Source: Streptomyces nodosus (GTDB taxonomy: Bacteria; Actinomycetota; Actinomycetes; Streptomycetales; Streptomycetaceae). From it: a stretch of DNA of 64,000 bases. The stretch is from positions 6,978,001 to 7,042,000 of the forward strand of contig NZ_CP023747.1 of the NCBI RefSeq assembly GCF_008704995.1, given 5' to 3'. The notes beneath the pieces were generated by a model that had not been told where the DNA came from, made no database searches, and worked only from the letters and a program-made list of their open reading frames with translations. A program made the position numbers and the translations under genes. Shown in pieces: positions 35,619 to 44,696 of this stretch. Every line of letters starts with the position of its first letter. The first letter of the stretch is position 1.

Positions 35619-35812
35619 CCAAGATCGTTCGCGGGGGCCGTGCCGCCCGTAAAGCCGGCGACGTCGTCCGCGGAGCGTCAGCGGCAGAACGTGTTCACTG
35701 CCGCCGCCTCAGTCGGCGCGCACACTGTCGGCTGGGCGGACGACTGGGAGGCCTCGGGCGCCACCGACCCTGTGGATAGGCCGACTGTGGCCGGCTCCGT
35801 GTCTCGCGTCCT

Positions 35813-38434
35813 TCAGCCGCCGCTGAGGAGGCGCTCGCGCTCGGCCGCCACGATCTCCCGCGCCAGCTCAGCGTCTGTGATATCGAACGCTTCCGGGGCG
35901 CTGTCGGCGGTTTCAGAGACGCGGGCAAACTCCGCGAAGAGTTGGTTCTTGCGCGCCAGGATCTCGATGATGCGCTGGTCGACGCCCTCTTCGGAGAGCA
36001 GGCGATGTACCTGTACCGACTCCAGCTGCCCCATCCTGTGGGAGCGGCCGATGGCTTGCCATTCGGTCGTCGGCTTGAGCTGGGGCTCGCAGATCACGAC
36101 GACCGATGCCGACTGAATGTTCAGACCGACGCCGCCTGCCACGATCTGCGCGACGAGGACTGCCCCGTGGTGGGCTTGGGAGAACTCATCAACCATGCTC
36201 TGTCGCCTCGCGGCGGGAACGGAGCCGGTAAGGGGCCCGAACACCTTCCCCGGAAGGACCGACGCCACTTCGTCGAGGACGTCACGGAAGTATGAGAAGA
36301 CCAGCACCTTGCGCTCGTTGTCCTCTGCCTCCTGGACGATGTCGATGAGGCGCCGCATCTTCTCGGACTTGGCGCCGGCTCGTAGCGCGGCCTGGCGCAT
36401 GGCCATGAAGTTGCCCTCGATGACAGCCGCTCGGTAGTGCTGCTCGTCGGCGCTGGACATCGGCATCCACTCGTCGACTTCGAACCGCTCCGGGAGCTCG
36501 GTGAGGACATCTTCCTGATTGCGCCGCAGGTAGGCCGGTGCCACCTGCTTCCGGAACTGGCGAGGAGCGATTTCCGAGGCACTGACCGACAGGTCAGGCC
36601 GGAGGTAGCCGACGAGATTGCGGAATTCCTCGATCCGGTTCTCCAGCGGGGTGCCGGTCAGTAGGATCGCTCGCTCCGCGCTCTTGATCAGGGCCGTGGA
36701 GCGCCGGGTTCGCTGGGCGTCCGGATTCTTGATGTAGTGCGCTTCGTCGAACACCAGGCACGCAAGCTCGACGCCTTCGGGGATCCGGCCTTCCAGCCAG
36801 CCGAGGATGTCGTAGGTGGTGATCGCGACTCCACCGTTTCGGATCCAGGACTTCAGCGCGTCGTCGCGACCGGGCCCGTGCAGGCGATACGCGCGCAGAT
36901 CGGACTTGGCCCGGACTTCGCGCACCCAGTTGGTCACGACAGCGGCTGGACACACGACCAGGAAGTGGGAGGAGCCCTTGGCGCGCAAGTGGGTGAGTAC
37001 GGCGAGTGACTCGACCGTCTTTCCCAGGCCCATCTCGTCGCCGATGATGACCTTCCGTTGCACGATCGCGAAGCGGGCACCGAATGACTGGTATCCACGA
37101 AGGGACGCCTTCAGACGGCTGGTGTCGAGCTTGAGTTCCCTGACCGCGTCGACGATTTCGGTCGGTAGGTCGCCGTGGCTCTTCTCGGCGTCGTCGGCCA
37201 GGAATCCGAGCTCCGCGAGCATCGCGTAGTAGTCGGCCGGGCGGGCGATGAAATCCTCCCAGGGATCACCGCCTGCGGCGTCGTCCCCGTCGTTGAGCAT
37301 CGCCCCGCGGCGCTGTACGGCCACCAGCGCGGTACGCAACTCGGCGACGGTCCGAGCCTGGGGGACGAGAACCACGTGGGAGGTCTTGGAATCAAGGCTT
37401 TGGAGGAGCGGCCGAACCGCGTCGGCGGCAGCGAGGTCGGCTGTCGCGCTGTGGATCGAGCGTGCCGCGGCCCAAGCCCGCATCGCCTTGAGGAGCTTGG
37501 TGGTGTCGCGGGACCGGTTCTTGATGTCGATCCGGACCGGCATCTCGTCCAGCGTGGTCTGCCAGATGGTGCGTGCGGCGCCGACCATCCGGTTGCCCGT
37601 CGTCTCACCGACTCCGGGGAACGATCGAATCCGTGATTTCTGGTCGAGGACCTGTTGCACGTTCCGGATCCCGGCATCGAGCAGCGCCGTGATGCGCAGT
37701 TGGCCGCTGGTCGCGTCCTTGAGCCGCTCAACGGGCATTTCGGTGACCAGCTTGCGAGTCTCGGCCTGTCGGACGGCATCGGCGGCGGTATTGACTGCCG
37801 TTCTGAACTCGTCCTCGCGTTGTAGGGCCTGATCGATCGCGCTGATCGCGGTCCTGGTGACGTCCAGTTCATGCCGCTCGACGAGTTCGGCTCGGCCGCC
37901 GAGGAGCTGGGCGAAGCCGACCGTGTCATCGAGGATGGCCGAGATCCCGGTTGGGGGGACAGCCTTCCTGTCCCATGCTGCCAGGCCTTCCAGCTCGGTG
38001 ACGAGCCGGGTGCTGGTAGCCCGCTCGTGGAGGGATATCAGGTATGTCGCAGCTTGCCCTGCTTCGTCCTTGCGGCTTTTGCTCGACCATATCCGGCGGG
38101 CGCCGAACAGCGCCCGGACGGCCGTCAGCGCCCGGCCGGCGTCGTTGGTCAACTGGTGGATGCCCTGCCGGGCATTGGTCGTGAGAGCCGGAAGAGCCTG
38201 GCGGCAGGCCAGGGAGGTCACCAGGCCGACATCGGACGGCGAGACCTGAAGTGCGCGCCATGGGGTGGTGGCTCCGGTCCCGGGGGAGGCCACTCGGCCG
38301 AGGAGCTGTCTGGCGGCGCCTTCCGCCGCTGCGTCGACGGTGTCACGTTCTGCGGCGATCCCCGCCGCGAGCTTGCGCCACCCGCTGACTTGCTCCACCA
38401 CACCACGAAGGTGCTGACGTTCTTCTCGCTCCAT
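35813..38434 (-). CDS. SNF2-family helicase with N-terminal helix-hairpin-helix region
   Basis: The 873-residue protein has a long helical N-terminal half, including a helix-hairpin-helix-like motif RSFPGVGETTGNRMVGAA (about 270-288), then a SNF2 ATPase. Walker A is GDEMGLGKTV, the DEAH box is VFDEAHYIKN, motif III is LLTGTPLENR, and the C-terminal lobe ends with GGVGLNIQSASVVV and EWQAIGRSHRMGQ. It should translocate on double-stranded DNA. It is divergent from a second large helicase at 38560, which suggests a joint function. No methylase or nuclease is adjacent. ATG 38434 has a GGGGG site upstream. Confidence 0.88.
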   Translation of the reverse strand: MEREERQHLRGVVEQVSGWRKLAAGIAAERDTVDAAAEGAARQLLGRVASPGTGATTPWRALQVSPSDVGLVTSLACRQALPALTTNARQGIHQLTNDAGRALTAVRALFGARRIWSSKSRKDEAGQAATYLISLHERATSTRLVTELEGLAAWDRKAVPPTGISAILDDTVGFAQLLGGRAELVERHELDVTRTAISAIDQALQREDEFRTAVNTAADAVRQAETRKLVTEMPVERLKDATSGQLRITALLDAGIRNVQQVLDQKSRIRSFPGVGETTGNRMVGAARTIWQTTLDEMPVRIDIKNRSRDTTKLLKAMRAWAAARSIHSATADLAAADAVRPLLQSLDSKTSHVVLVPQARTVAELRTALVAVQRRGAMLNDGDDAAGGDPWEDFIARPADYYAMLAELGFLADDAEKSHGDLPTEIVDAVRELKLDTSRLKASLRGYQSFGARFAIVQRKVIIGDEMGLGKTVESLAVLTHLRAKGSSHFLVVCPAAVVTNWVREVRAKSDLRAYRLHGPGRDDALKSWIRNGGVAITTYDILGWLEGRIPEGVELACLVFDEAHYIKNPDAQRTRRSTALIKSAERAILLTGTPLENRIEEFRNLVGYLRPDLSVSASEIAPRQFRKQVAPAYLRRNQEDVLTELPERFEVDEWMPMSSADEQHYRAAVIEGNFMAMRQAALRAGAKSEKMRRLIDIVQEAEDNERKVLVFSYFRDVLDEVASVLPGKVFGPLTGSVPAARRQSMVDEFSQAHHGAVLVAQIVAGGVGLNIQSASVVVICEPQLKPTTEWQAIGRSHRMGQLESVQVHRLLSEEGVDQRIIEILARKNQLFAEFARVSETADSAPEAFDITDAELAREIVAAERERLLSGG

Positions 38435-38559
38435 TGCCCCCGCCGACTCGCATGACCTCTGCGAAGATTAGCGACCCCGGTTGACGAAGTCGACGGGATC
38501 ATGAAATCGCCGGAACGTCCGAGTAGCGTTCGCAGGCTGTCAACCAGGAGGTTCTGCAC

Positions 38560-41550
38560 GTGCTGCTCGAGGAGCTCAAGCCGGGTCTGCGGATCGACGG
38601 ACTCAAGCCGGCGGAGGTCGTCACGGTCGTCGCCGCCCAGTGGCACGGTGCGAACGCGCTCGAGCTGACCTACAAGACCGCCGCGGGCGGCCTCGACCAG
38701 CGGGTCGTCTTCCGGAAGGACGAGGACAAGCTGAGCGTCGCCCGCAGCGGCAGTCGCGCCTTCGACGCGAACGCAGGTGACTTCAAGCTGGTCGCCGAGG
38801 CTCAGCGGATCTCACTGGCCGGTCTGTTCGACCCGATGCTCGCCGTGGCGACCAGCGACGTTCAGCCGCTCCCGCACCAGATCCGCGCCGTGTACGGCGA
38901 GCTCATGCCCCGTACACCACTGCGCTTCCTGCTCGCCGACGATCCGGGCGCAGGAAAGACAATCATGGCCGGGCTCTACATCAAGGAGCTCCTGCTGCGC
39001 GATGATGTCAAGCGGTGCCTCATCGTGGCTCCGGGAGGCCTGGTCGATCAGTGGCAGGACGAGCTCTTCTTCAAGTTCGGCCTCCGCTTCGACCTGCTCA
39101 CGAACCAGCTCATCGACTCCCAGCTCCATCTCAACGTCTTCGAGACCAACCCGCTTCTGATTGCTCGCATGGACCAGCTCTCTCGTAACGAGCACCTGAA
39201 GGCGCAGCTTCAGGAGACGGAGTGGGACCTGATCGTCGTTGACGAGGCGCACCGCATGGGTGGCCACTACTTCGGTGGCAAGGTGGAGAAGACGAAACGG
39301 TTCCAGCTCGGCGAGATGCTCGGCGAGATCACTCGCCACCTGCTCCTGATGACAGCGACCCCGCACTCGGGAAAGGAGGAGGACTTCCAGCTCTTCCTCA
39401 CCCTGCTGGACCGTGACCGGTTCGAGGGCAGGCAGAAGAGGAGCGTCGACGTCAGCGGGATCATGCGGCGCATGATCAAGGAAGACCTGCTCACCTTCGA
39501 GGGCAGGAAGCTCTTCCCCGAGCGCATTGCGGAGACCGTCCCCTACGAACTCACGGCACTTGAGTACGACCTCTACGAGGACGTCACCCACTATGTCCGC
39601 GAGGGGATGAACCGCGCCGACCGCATCGGTGGCAAACGCAAGAACACTGTCGGTTTCGCGCTTACCGTTCTGCAGCGACGTCTGGCCTCCAGCCCCGAGG
39701 CGATCTACAGGAGCCTCGTGCGGCGAGCCGAGCGCCTGGAGCGCAAGAAGCAGGAGATCCTCAACGGTACCTGGCGCGAGAGCATGCCCACCATCGGCCT
39801 CGCCGACTTCGACCATGACGACCTCAGCGCCGAAGAAATCGAGGAGACCGAGGAGGAACTCCTCGATGCCGCGACGGCGGCGCGGACGGTCGACGAGCTC
39901 AATGTCGAGCTCATCGAGCTGAGGGCGTTGGTGAAGACGGCGCAGCGGGTCCGAGAGTCAGGTACGGACCGCAAGTGGACCGAGCTGTCCGCCCTCCTCC
40001 GGGACCACGCGCTGGTGACAGACGCCGATGGCCGGCCTCGGAAACTCATCATCTTCACCGAGCACCGCGACACGCTCCACTATCTGCAGGGCAAGATCGG
40101 GTCGCTTCTGGGCAAGCCCGCTGCCGTCAGGGCCATACACGGCGGCGTACGCCGGTCCGAACGGCGGCAGATCACCGAGGAGTTCACCAAGAACCGCGAC
40201 GTTCAGATCCTGCTGGCCACCGATGCCGCCGGCGAGGGACTCAACCTGCAGGCCGCACACCTGATGGTCAACTACGACCTGCCCTGGAACCCCAACCGCA
40301 TCGAGCAGCGCTTCGGCCGCATCCACCGCATCGGGCAGGAGGAGGTCTGCCAGCTCTGGAACCTCGTCGCCTCCAACACCCGTGAGGGCGAGGTATTCAC
40401 GCGCCTGCTGGAGAAGCTCGACCAGATGCGCGAGACGTACGGCGGGAAGGTCTTCGACGTCCTGGGAGAGGCGTTCGCCGAAACCCCGCTGCGGGACTTG
40501 CTGCTCGATGCCATCCAGTACGGTGAGCAGCCGGATGTCAAGGCCAGGATGTACGAGGTCATCGACACCACCGTCGGAGACGGCCTCAAGGGCCTCCTGG
40601 ACGAGCGTGCACTCGCTTCAGAGCACCTCTCGGATGCCGATCTTCGAGCCCTGCGCGCCGCGATGGACGAAGCCCGCGCCCGGCGTCTTCAGTCGCACCA
40701 CATCGAATCGGCCTTCAAGGAGGCCTTCACCCGGCTCGGCGGCCGGATCGTCAAGCGCGAACAGGGGCGTTACGAGATAACCAACGTGCCCCAGCACATT
40801 CGCTCGGCAGGCAACGGACCGATTGCCACCAAGTACGACCGCGTCACCTTCGACCTCAGCCACGTCCAGCCTGACGACCGCGCCGAGCTTCTCGCCCCCG
40901 GCCACCCGCTGCACGACGCCGTCATGAGCGAAACCATCCGGAACGTCGGGGGCGCCCTCAACCAGGGCACCGTGCTCGTCTCAGCCACCCTCGAAGAACC
41001 GCACCTCCTCGTCGGGGTTGTCGAAGAAGTCGCGGACGCCACCGGTGAGTCGGTGGCCCGGCGTTTCGCCTACGCCCACGTCGACAGCCACGGCACCGTG
41101 CACCCGGCCGGCCCCGCGCCCTACCTCGACTGCGCCGCGGCGCCCAAGGGCGCGGCGACCGACATCGCATGCGGACTTCCCTGGCTCGCAGACGCCGAAG
41201 ACAAGGCAACCAGCTGGATCATCGCCAACCAGCTTCCCGAATACCTGGCCGAGGTCCAGCCCCGTCGCCTGGCAGAGTTGACCAAGACCCGGGAACTGGT
41301 GACCGAGCGCCTGACCTCGGAGAGCGAGCGGCTGCTCCTCGACGCTGCGGCGGCCTCCGAGAAGGAACGGAGGGGCGAGAAGCCCAAGGAGTCCTCCGAG
41401 AGCCTCCACCGCAAGGCTGTCGAGCTCGATGTACGGCTTCGGAAACGTCTCGCACTGCTCGACCAGCAGCAGCTGATGTCGACGAAGCCACCGCAGATCC
41501 TCACCGCGGCGCTCGTGCTCGGCGTTTCCGATCTGCCCTTGTGCAAGTGA
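38560..41550 (+). CDS. HepA/DrmD-like SNF2 helicase, probably C-terminally truncated
   Basis: The 996-residue protein begins LLEELKPGLRIDGLKPAEVV (after the start), then has an SF2 core: Walker A DDPGAGKT, DEAH in IVVDEAHRMGGHYF, motif III MTATPHSGK, and motifs V-VI in LLATDAAGEGLNLQAAHL and RIEQRFGRIHRIGQ. This layout is shared by RapA/HepA proteins and by the DISARM helicase DrmD. Homologues I recall continue past the PP-LTAALVL region with a further domain (often DUF3883); here the frame ends with VSDLPLCK, suggesting loss of the tail. The GTG start has AGGAGG 10 nt upstream. Confidence 0.85.
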   Translation: MLLEELKPGLRIDGLKPAEVVTVVAAQWHGANALELTYKTAAGGLDQRVVFRKDEDKLSVARSGSRAFDANAGDFKLVAEAQRISLAGLFDPMLAVATSDVQPLPHQIRAVYGELMPRTPLRFLLADDPGAGKTIMAGLYIKELLLRDDVKRCLIVAPGGLVDQWQDELFFKFGLRFDLLTNQLIDSQLHLNVFETNPLLIARMDQLSRNEHLKAQLQETEWDLIVVDEAHRMGGHYFGGKVEKTKRFQLGEMLGEITRHLLLMTATPHSGKEEDFQLFLTLLDRDRFEGRQKRSVDVSGIMRRMIKEDLLTFEGRKLFPERIAETVPYELTALEYDLYEDVTHYVREGMNRADRIGGKRKNTVGFALTVLQRRLASSPEAIYRSLVRRAERLERKKQEILNGTWRESMPTIGLADFDHDDLSAEEIEETEEELLDAATAARTVDELNVELIELRALVKTAQRVRESGTDRKWTELSALLRDHALVTDADGRPRKLIIFTEHRDTLHYLQGKIGSLLGKPAAVRAIHGGVRRSERRQITEEFTKNRDVQILLATDAAGEGLNLQAAHLMVNYDLPWNPNRIEQRFGRIHRIGQEEVCQLWNLVASNTREGEVFTRLLEKLDQMRETYGGKVFDVLGEAFAETPLRDLLLDAIQYGEQPDVKARMYEVIDTTVGDGLKGLLDERALASEHLSDADLRALRAAMDEARARRLQSHHIESAFKEAFTRLGGRIVKREQGRYEITNVPQHIRSAGNGPIATKYDRVTFDLSHVQPDDRAELLAPGHPLHDAVMSETIRNVGGALNQGTVLVSATLEEPHLLVGVVEEVADATGESVARRFAYAHVDSHGTVHPAGPAPYLDCAAAPKGAATDIACGLPWLADAEDKATSWIIANQLPEYLAEVQPRRLAELTKTRELVTERLTSESERLLLDAAAASEKERRGEKPKESSESLHRKAVELDVRLRKRLALLDQQQLMSTKPPQILTAALVLGVSDLPLCK

Positions 41551-41829
41551 AGATCGCTTCTGTGCGCGAGGAGGGCGTGAAGCGCGGCGGTACTGCGGTT
41601 CGGGCTGATCCTCAACAGGGAGCACCCGCCCCCGGCGCCCGAGTTCGGCGAAGACGCGCTGGGCAGGGACGCGGAGCCTGGCGAGGGCGGCGTTGGCCTA
41701 CTTCTCCCAGCCGTTGTGTCCTGGCCCCTCGGGTGATCGCGGGCCCTGCCCTGCATGAGAGCGGGGCCTGGCGGTGTGCGGGGAAAATCCAGGAGAGCGG
41801 ACGGCCGCGCGCTGCTACGGTCGGGCGCC
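41551..41829. other. Gap after the helicase, possible decayed sequence
   Basis: There is no supported gene. One plus frame around 41597-41735 reads LRFGLILNREHPPPAPEFGE and then on to a TGA, which hints at a decayed coding sequence (the beginning is reminiscent of flavin-dependent luciferase-like enzymes), but the match is too short to name. Confidence 0.35.
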
Positions 41830-42333
41830 ATGAGCTGGCTTCCCGATGACTTCGTCCACCCCGTCCTGGTACCGCTGCCGGGCGGTGGTCATCACCTGCG
41901 GCCGATCCGGGAGGCGGACACCCCGCTCGACCATCCGGCTGTGATGGGTTCGCGCGAGCGGCTGTGGACCATCTTCGGCCCGGCCTGGGGCTGGCCCGCG
42001 GCCACCATGACCTACGAGGCCGACCAGGCCGACCTGTTGCGGCACGAGAAGGAGATCGCCGCCCACCAGTCCTTCAACTACGCGCTGTTCGACGCGGCGG
42101 AGACAGCTCTGCTCGGCTGTGTCTACATCGACCCACCGGAGAGGGCCGGCGCGGACGGCGAGATCTCCTGGTGGGTGGTGGACGAGCTGGTGGGCAGCAA
42201 GGTCGAGCAGGCCCTCGACGCGCTGGTGCCGCAGTGGATCGCCGCCGACTGGCCTTTCGAGCAGCCGCGCTTCCTCGGCCGCGAGATCTCCTGGTCGGAC
42301 TGGCTCGCCCTGCCGGAGCATCCCGACACGTAA
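41830..42333 (+). CDS. GNAT-like acetyltransferase-fold protein
   Basis: The 167-residue protein starts MSWLPDDFVHPVLVPLPGGG followed by HHLRPIREADTPLDHPAV, a usual GNAT opening, and has FNYALFDAAETALLGCVYID and EISWWVVDELVGS, corresponding to the beta4-beta5 region. The acetyl-CoA pyrophosphate loop Q/RxxGxG/A is not evident, so it may be a binding or degenerate member. The substrate is unknown. It lies between the helicase pair and an IS stub. Confidence 0.65.
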   Translation: MSWLPDDFVHPVLVPLPGGGHHLRPIREADTPLDHPAVMGSRERLWTIFGPAWGWPAATMTYEADQADLLRHEKEIAAHQSFNYALFDAAETALLGCVYIDPPERAGADGEISWWVVDELVGSKVEQALDALVPQWIAADWPFEQPRFLGREISWSDWLALPEHPDT

Positions 42334-42479
42334 GTGGTTGTTGCACGTACCGATCTCGAAGGCTGTCGATCGAACGGAGTCTCGATCGGGTGACTGCGGC
42401 GGTTTCCGCGCGTGAAAGCAGGGTCTCCTGGTAGCTCGGGGGTGCGATCCCAGTCCCAGTGGTTCCCGGAGGCCCCGTT

Positions 42480-42675
42480 GTCTTTGTTGTACGTGCCGGC
42501 CTGGTTCCAGGGGCGGGGTGTACGGCCCGAGGGCTACTGCCACCGGCAGCTGTCGGACGCGATCCGCTACCTGGTCGCGGGCGGGATCTCATGGCGGGCG
42601 ATGCCCGCGGACTGCCCCGCATGGGCCCGGGTCTACGCCTTCTTCCGCCGCTGGCGCGAGCACGGGGCGCGGTGC
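42480..42675 (+). pseudogene. IS5-family transposase N-terminal stub
   Basis: The frame encodes YVPAWFQGRGVRPEGYCHRQ and then LSDAIRYLVAGGISWRAMPA and RVYAFFRRWREHGA, the well-conserved N-terminal domain of IS5-group transposases. Homology stops at about 42670, only 20 nt before the P450 start codon. The catalytic domain and right end are missing. It differs from the element at 4269. Confidence 0.85.
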
Positions 42676-42695
42676 TGCCCCAGTAGGGTGACGGC

Positions 42696-43883
42696 ATGGA
42701 TCTTGCTGACGACTTGATCACTGACCCGTACGGCGGCTACGAGGTATTGCGGAGCACGTCGCCGGTGCACCGAATCCAGGGGCCGGACGGGCAACCGGCC
42801 TGGATTGTGACCCGTTATGAGGACGTGCGGGCCTGGCTGGCCGATCCGCGTCTGTCGCTGGACAAGAAGCATGCGCGGGAAGGCAATTACCACGGTCTGC
42901 AGCTGCCGCCGGCTCTCGATGCCAACCTGCTGAACATGGATCCGCCGGACCACACGCGGCTTCGGCGGCTCGTGGGCAAGGCCTTCACGCCGGGCCGCGT
43001 CGAGCAGCTGCGAGCGTCGATCCGTGCGACCGCCGACCGGCTCCTGGACGTGCTGGGAGAGGAGGGCAGCGCCGATCTGATCGCCGCCTACGCGGCGCCG
43101 CTGCCGATCACGGTCATCTGCGAGCTGCTGGGCGTTCCCGGCGAGCGCCGCGGCGACTTCCGCGGGTGGACGCAGGCGCTGATCGCTCCGGACCCGAACG
43201 AGCCGACGGCTGCCAAGGAAGCCGTCGTCGCCATGCTGCAGTTCTTCGGCCACCTCGTCGCGCACAAGCGGCAGAGCCCGGAGGACGATCTGCTGTCCGA
43301 CTTGATCGCGGTCCGGGACGCGGAGGACGACCGGCTGTCCGAGGACGAGCTGATGAGCCTGGTCTTCCTCATTCTGTTCGCCGGGTTCGAGAACACCGTG
43401 CAGCTCATCGGCAATGCGGTGTGGGCGCTGGTGCAGCACCCCGAGCAGCTCGCCGCGCTACGCAAGGATCCCTCGAAGATCCCGGCGGCTGTGGAGGAGC
43501 TGTCCCGCTACGAGGGACCCGCGCTGCTGGCGATCCGCCGCTTCCCCGTCGAGGACATCACGATCGGTGGGGTGACCGTGCCGGCCGGGGAGACCGTACT
43601 GCTGTCGCTGTCCTCCGCCAACCGCGACCCCAACCGGTTCATCGATCCGGACCGGCTGGACATCGAACGGGACGCCGGCGGGCATCTCGCCCTCGGCCAC
43701 GGCATCCACTACTGCCTGGGCGCGCCGCTGGCCCGCACCGAGACCGAGATCGCGCTGCGCGCGCTGCTGGAGCGCTTCACGCATCTCGAGGCGGACGGTG
43801 ATGCCCCGAACTGGCGTCGCTCCCTGCGCGCCCGGGGCCTGAAGGAGCTCCCGGTGCGCTACCGGGCATGTCTGTCCGCGTGA
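42696..43883 (+). CDS. Cytochrome P450
   Basis: This 395-residue bacterial class I P450 looks complete. The I-helix oxygen-activation motif is FAGFENT (near 228-234), the K-helix ExxR is Glu268-Leu-Ser-Arg271, and the heme ligand is Cys340 in LGHGIHYCLGAPLAR. It needs a ferredoxin and reductase, none of which is adjacent; a ferredoxin reductase-like gene occurs far away at 58798. The substrate is unknown, but the CYP107-like look fits secondary metabolism or xenobiotics. The start follows a truncated transposase by about 20 nt, so the native promoter was probably replaced. A strong terminator follows. Confidence 0.93.
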   Translation: MDLADDLITDPYGGYEVLRSTSPVHRIQGPDGQPAWIVTRYEDVRAWLADPRLSLDKKHAREGNYHGLQLPPALDANLLNMDPPDHTRLRRLVGKAFTPGRVEQLRASIRATADRLLDVLGEEGSADLIAAYAAPLPITVICELLGVPGERRGDFRGWTQALIAPDPNEPTAAKEAVVAMLQFFGHLVAHKRQSPEDDLLSDLIAVRDAEDDRLSEDELMSLVFLILFAGFENTVQLIGNAVWALVQHPEQLAALRKDPSKIPAAVEELSRYEGPALLAIRRFPVEDITIGGVTVPAGETVLLSLSSANRDPNRFIDPDRLDIERDAGGHLALGHGIHYCLGAPLARTETEIALRALLERFTHLEADGDAPNWRRSLRARGLKELPVRYRACLSA

Positions 43884-43898
43884 AGGTCTGGCACTGAA

Positions 43899-43935
43899 AG
43901 CCTGTGGTCCTGCTCGATGAGCGGGACCACAGGCT
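43899..43935. terminator. Bidirectional terminator
   Basis: A 17-bp stem (43899-43915 with 43919-43935, one G-U-type mismatch) has a 3-nt loop. It separates the convergent P450 and membrane-protein genes and just overlaps the latter's stop codon. Confidence 0.8.
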
Positions 43936-44696
43936 CAGTCGGCAGCGAGTGCTTTCTTCTGCCGGAGCCGTTCTCGCAGGACGCCGATCATGGGAAGTGT
44001 CAGACCGGTGAAGAGGCACAGGACGGCCATCCCGGCCAGCGCCGGACTCAGCGCCTGTTCAGCCTGCAGCGACCAGGGAGCCCCCAGGGTGTAGGTGAGG
44101 ATGTAGCTGCCCTTGGAACAGGCGTACGCCATGCCCAGGACCGCGGCCGCGGCGGACAGGCCGAACCCGGTGCCGCTCCAGGGCCGGATGCCCCAGTTGC
44201 GGCGCGCCGTTCTGCCGCACATGAACGCGAGTTCACCACAGGTGATGAGCACATAGGAGAGGTAGATCAGCAGGTAGGTGGAGACCTTCGGGGCACCGGC
44301 GTAGGAGGTGGTGAACTCCACGTCGGGCCCGTTGGTGGCCAGGAAGAGCGGCACCATGATCGCCAGGTAGACGACCGCGGCGAAGCCGCGCTGGAATATT
44401 GCCGAGCGCAGGTACTCGGGGCGGTAGGCCAGGTCCACCATGGTGACTTGGAGGAAGGCGCACCACAGGATGGCGCAGATGTGCGCGATCAACTTGGCCA
44501 CGTTGTCGATTCCTGTGACGCTCTCGGTCGCCTGTGCGACGGTCGGCACCGCGAAGAGAACTCCCAGCGTGCACACGCCGAATGCCGATGCGATGGCCCA
44601 GGTGGAGACACGTGGATTGCCCACAGCTCTCCGTGTGCAGAGTGCAGTGACCACCAAGCCGGCCACGGTGCACGTCCCGAAGACTATGCCGTCCAC
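43935..44696 (-). CDS. Seven-helix membrane protein (MAB_1171c-like)
   Basis: The 253-residue protein is almost wholly membrane-embedded, with about seven helices, starting VDGIVFGTCTVAGLVVTALC and including the conserved-looking DNVAKLIAHICAILWCAFLQ. This is the membrane part of the MAB_1171c family of Streptomyces; the C-terminal cytoplasmic domain (DUF6545) of longer members is absent. The GTG start immediately follows the TAA stop of the XRE gene with no gap, so the pair is translationally coupled. Function unknown; possibly sensing or transport. Confidence 0.75.
   Translation of the reverse strand: MDGIVFGTCTVAGLVVTALCTRRAVGNPRVSTWAIASAFGVCTLGVLFAVPTVAQATESVTGIDNVAKLIAHICAILWCAFLQVTMVDLAYRPEYLRSAIFQRGFAAVVYLAIMVPLFLATNGPDVEFTTSYAGAPKVSTYLLIYLSYVLITCGELAFMCGRTARRNWGIRPWSGTGFGLSAAAAVLGMAYACSKGSYILTYTLGAPWSLQAEQALSPALAGMAVLCLFTGLTLPMIGVLRERLRQKKALAAD

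Noticed and set aside
35619..35812. Possible attachment site or integrase junction beside the helicase pair
   Set aside because: No tRNA end, direct repeat or integrase gene could be found flanking 35.6-42.7 kb, so an integrative element is not supported.
38560..41550. Calling the locus a full DISARM system
   Set aside because: DISARM also needs DrmA, DrmB (DUF1998), DrmC (PLD) and usually a methylase; none is in the window.
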